Assembly (NCBI RefSeq): GCF_028830055.1
Contig: NZ_CP101655.1
Span: 3,728,453 to 3,792,452 of the forward strand
Reading direction: 5' to 3'
DNA: 64,000 nt
DNA from: Pseudomonas serboccidentalis
GTDB taxonomy: Bacteria; Pseudomonadota; Gammaproteobacteria; Pseudomonadales; Pseudomonadaceae
Shown: piece after piece, positions 63,929 through 64,000 of the stretch
Numbering within the stretch: position 1 is the first letter of the stretch
Layout of the letters: each line of letters begins with the position of its first letter
Notes under the pieces: model-generated
Told to the model about the DNA's origin: nothing
The model's input: the letters and a program-made list of their open reading frames with translations, nothing else
Databases searched by the model: none
Position numbers and translations under genes: made by a program

Positions 63929-64000
63929 GCTGTGTGCTGTCTGGTCTGACACGATCGCTTGCAGACAAGCTCCCACAGGAAGATCGGTTTCACCTGTAGG

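Overview
The window reads as chromosome from a Pseudomonas of the fluorescens/koreensis group. The evidence is the high GC coding sequence, the order of the core genes (etfAB-etfD; tatD-pilZ-holB-tmk-mltG-pabC-fabF-acpP-fabG-fabD-plsX-rpmF-yceD-maf-sppA-rluC-rne; murB-kdsB-lpxK-exbBD-comEC), which is the order I recall for Pseudomonas, and many short palindromic intergenic repeats beginning TGTAGGAG. Species cannot be settled from this alone.

Layout. 1-3.0 kb: the N-terminal part of a MocR/GntR aminotransferase-like regulator and a small lipoprotein/OmpA/solute-binding cluster. 3.0-7.0 kb: the electron-transfer flavoprotein genes etfBA and, divergently, ETF:ubiquinone oxidoreductase. A consensus promoter and a PsrA-type box precede etfD, and a MITE-like inverted-repeat element lies upstream of etfB. 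7-32 kb is accessory: an AraC regulator with a zinc alcohol dehydrogenase; a D-galactonate operon (dgoK-dgoA-dgoD-transporter, with an IclR regulator); a PAAR/alpha-beta hydrolase/lipoprotein set that looks like a type VI secretion effector-immunity unit; a GNAT and an HD protein; a four-gene transporter/PfkB kinase/ADP-ribosylglycohydrolase/GntR cluster resembling E. coli yegTUVW; and an araFGH sugar ABC transporter with a sugar dehydrogenase, a lactonase and an FCD-GntR regulator. 32-64 kb is mostly core: moaA, a TetR regulator, the sRNA RgsA, the DNA replication/cell wall/fatty acid synthesis block, rne, an inserted molybdenum hydroxylase cluster (mocA-xdhC-iorBA type), and the murB-to-comEC block.

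How the pieces fit. AraFGH, the short-chain dehydrogenase and the SMP-30 lactonase could turn D-galactose (and L-arabinose) into the aldonate, and DgoD-DgoK-DgoA then cleave galactonate to pyruvate and glyceraldehyde-3-phosphate. Two loci 14 kb apart share the same promoter geometry, the same 17-bp palindromic operator and even the first codons of dgoK. This ties the dehydrogenase to the galactonate operon and places a leader ORF and a terminator hairpin in front of the dehydrogenase.

The best observations are these: (1) the candidate T6SS lipase/immunity pair with a sharp base-composition break; (2) the twinned dgoK/dehydrogenase promoters with an attenuator-like leader; (3) RgsA and a 20-bp-scale complement to the acpP ribosome-binding site, both in this window; (4) a perfect-consensus promoter placed so close to yceD that its mRNA should be nearly leaderless; (5) the yegTUVW-like cluster of unknown substrate. 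No rRNA, tRNA, CRISPR array, transposase or prophage gene was seen.
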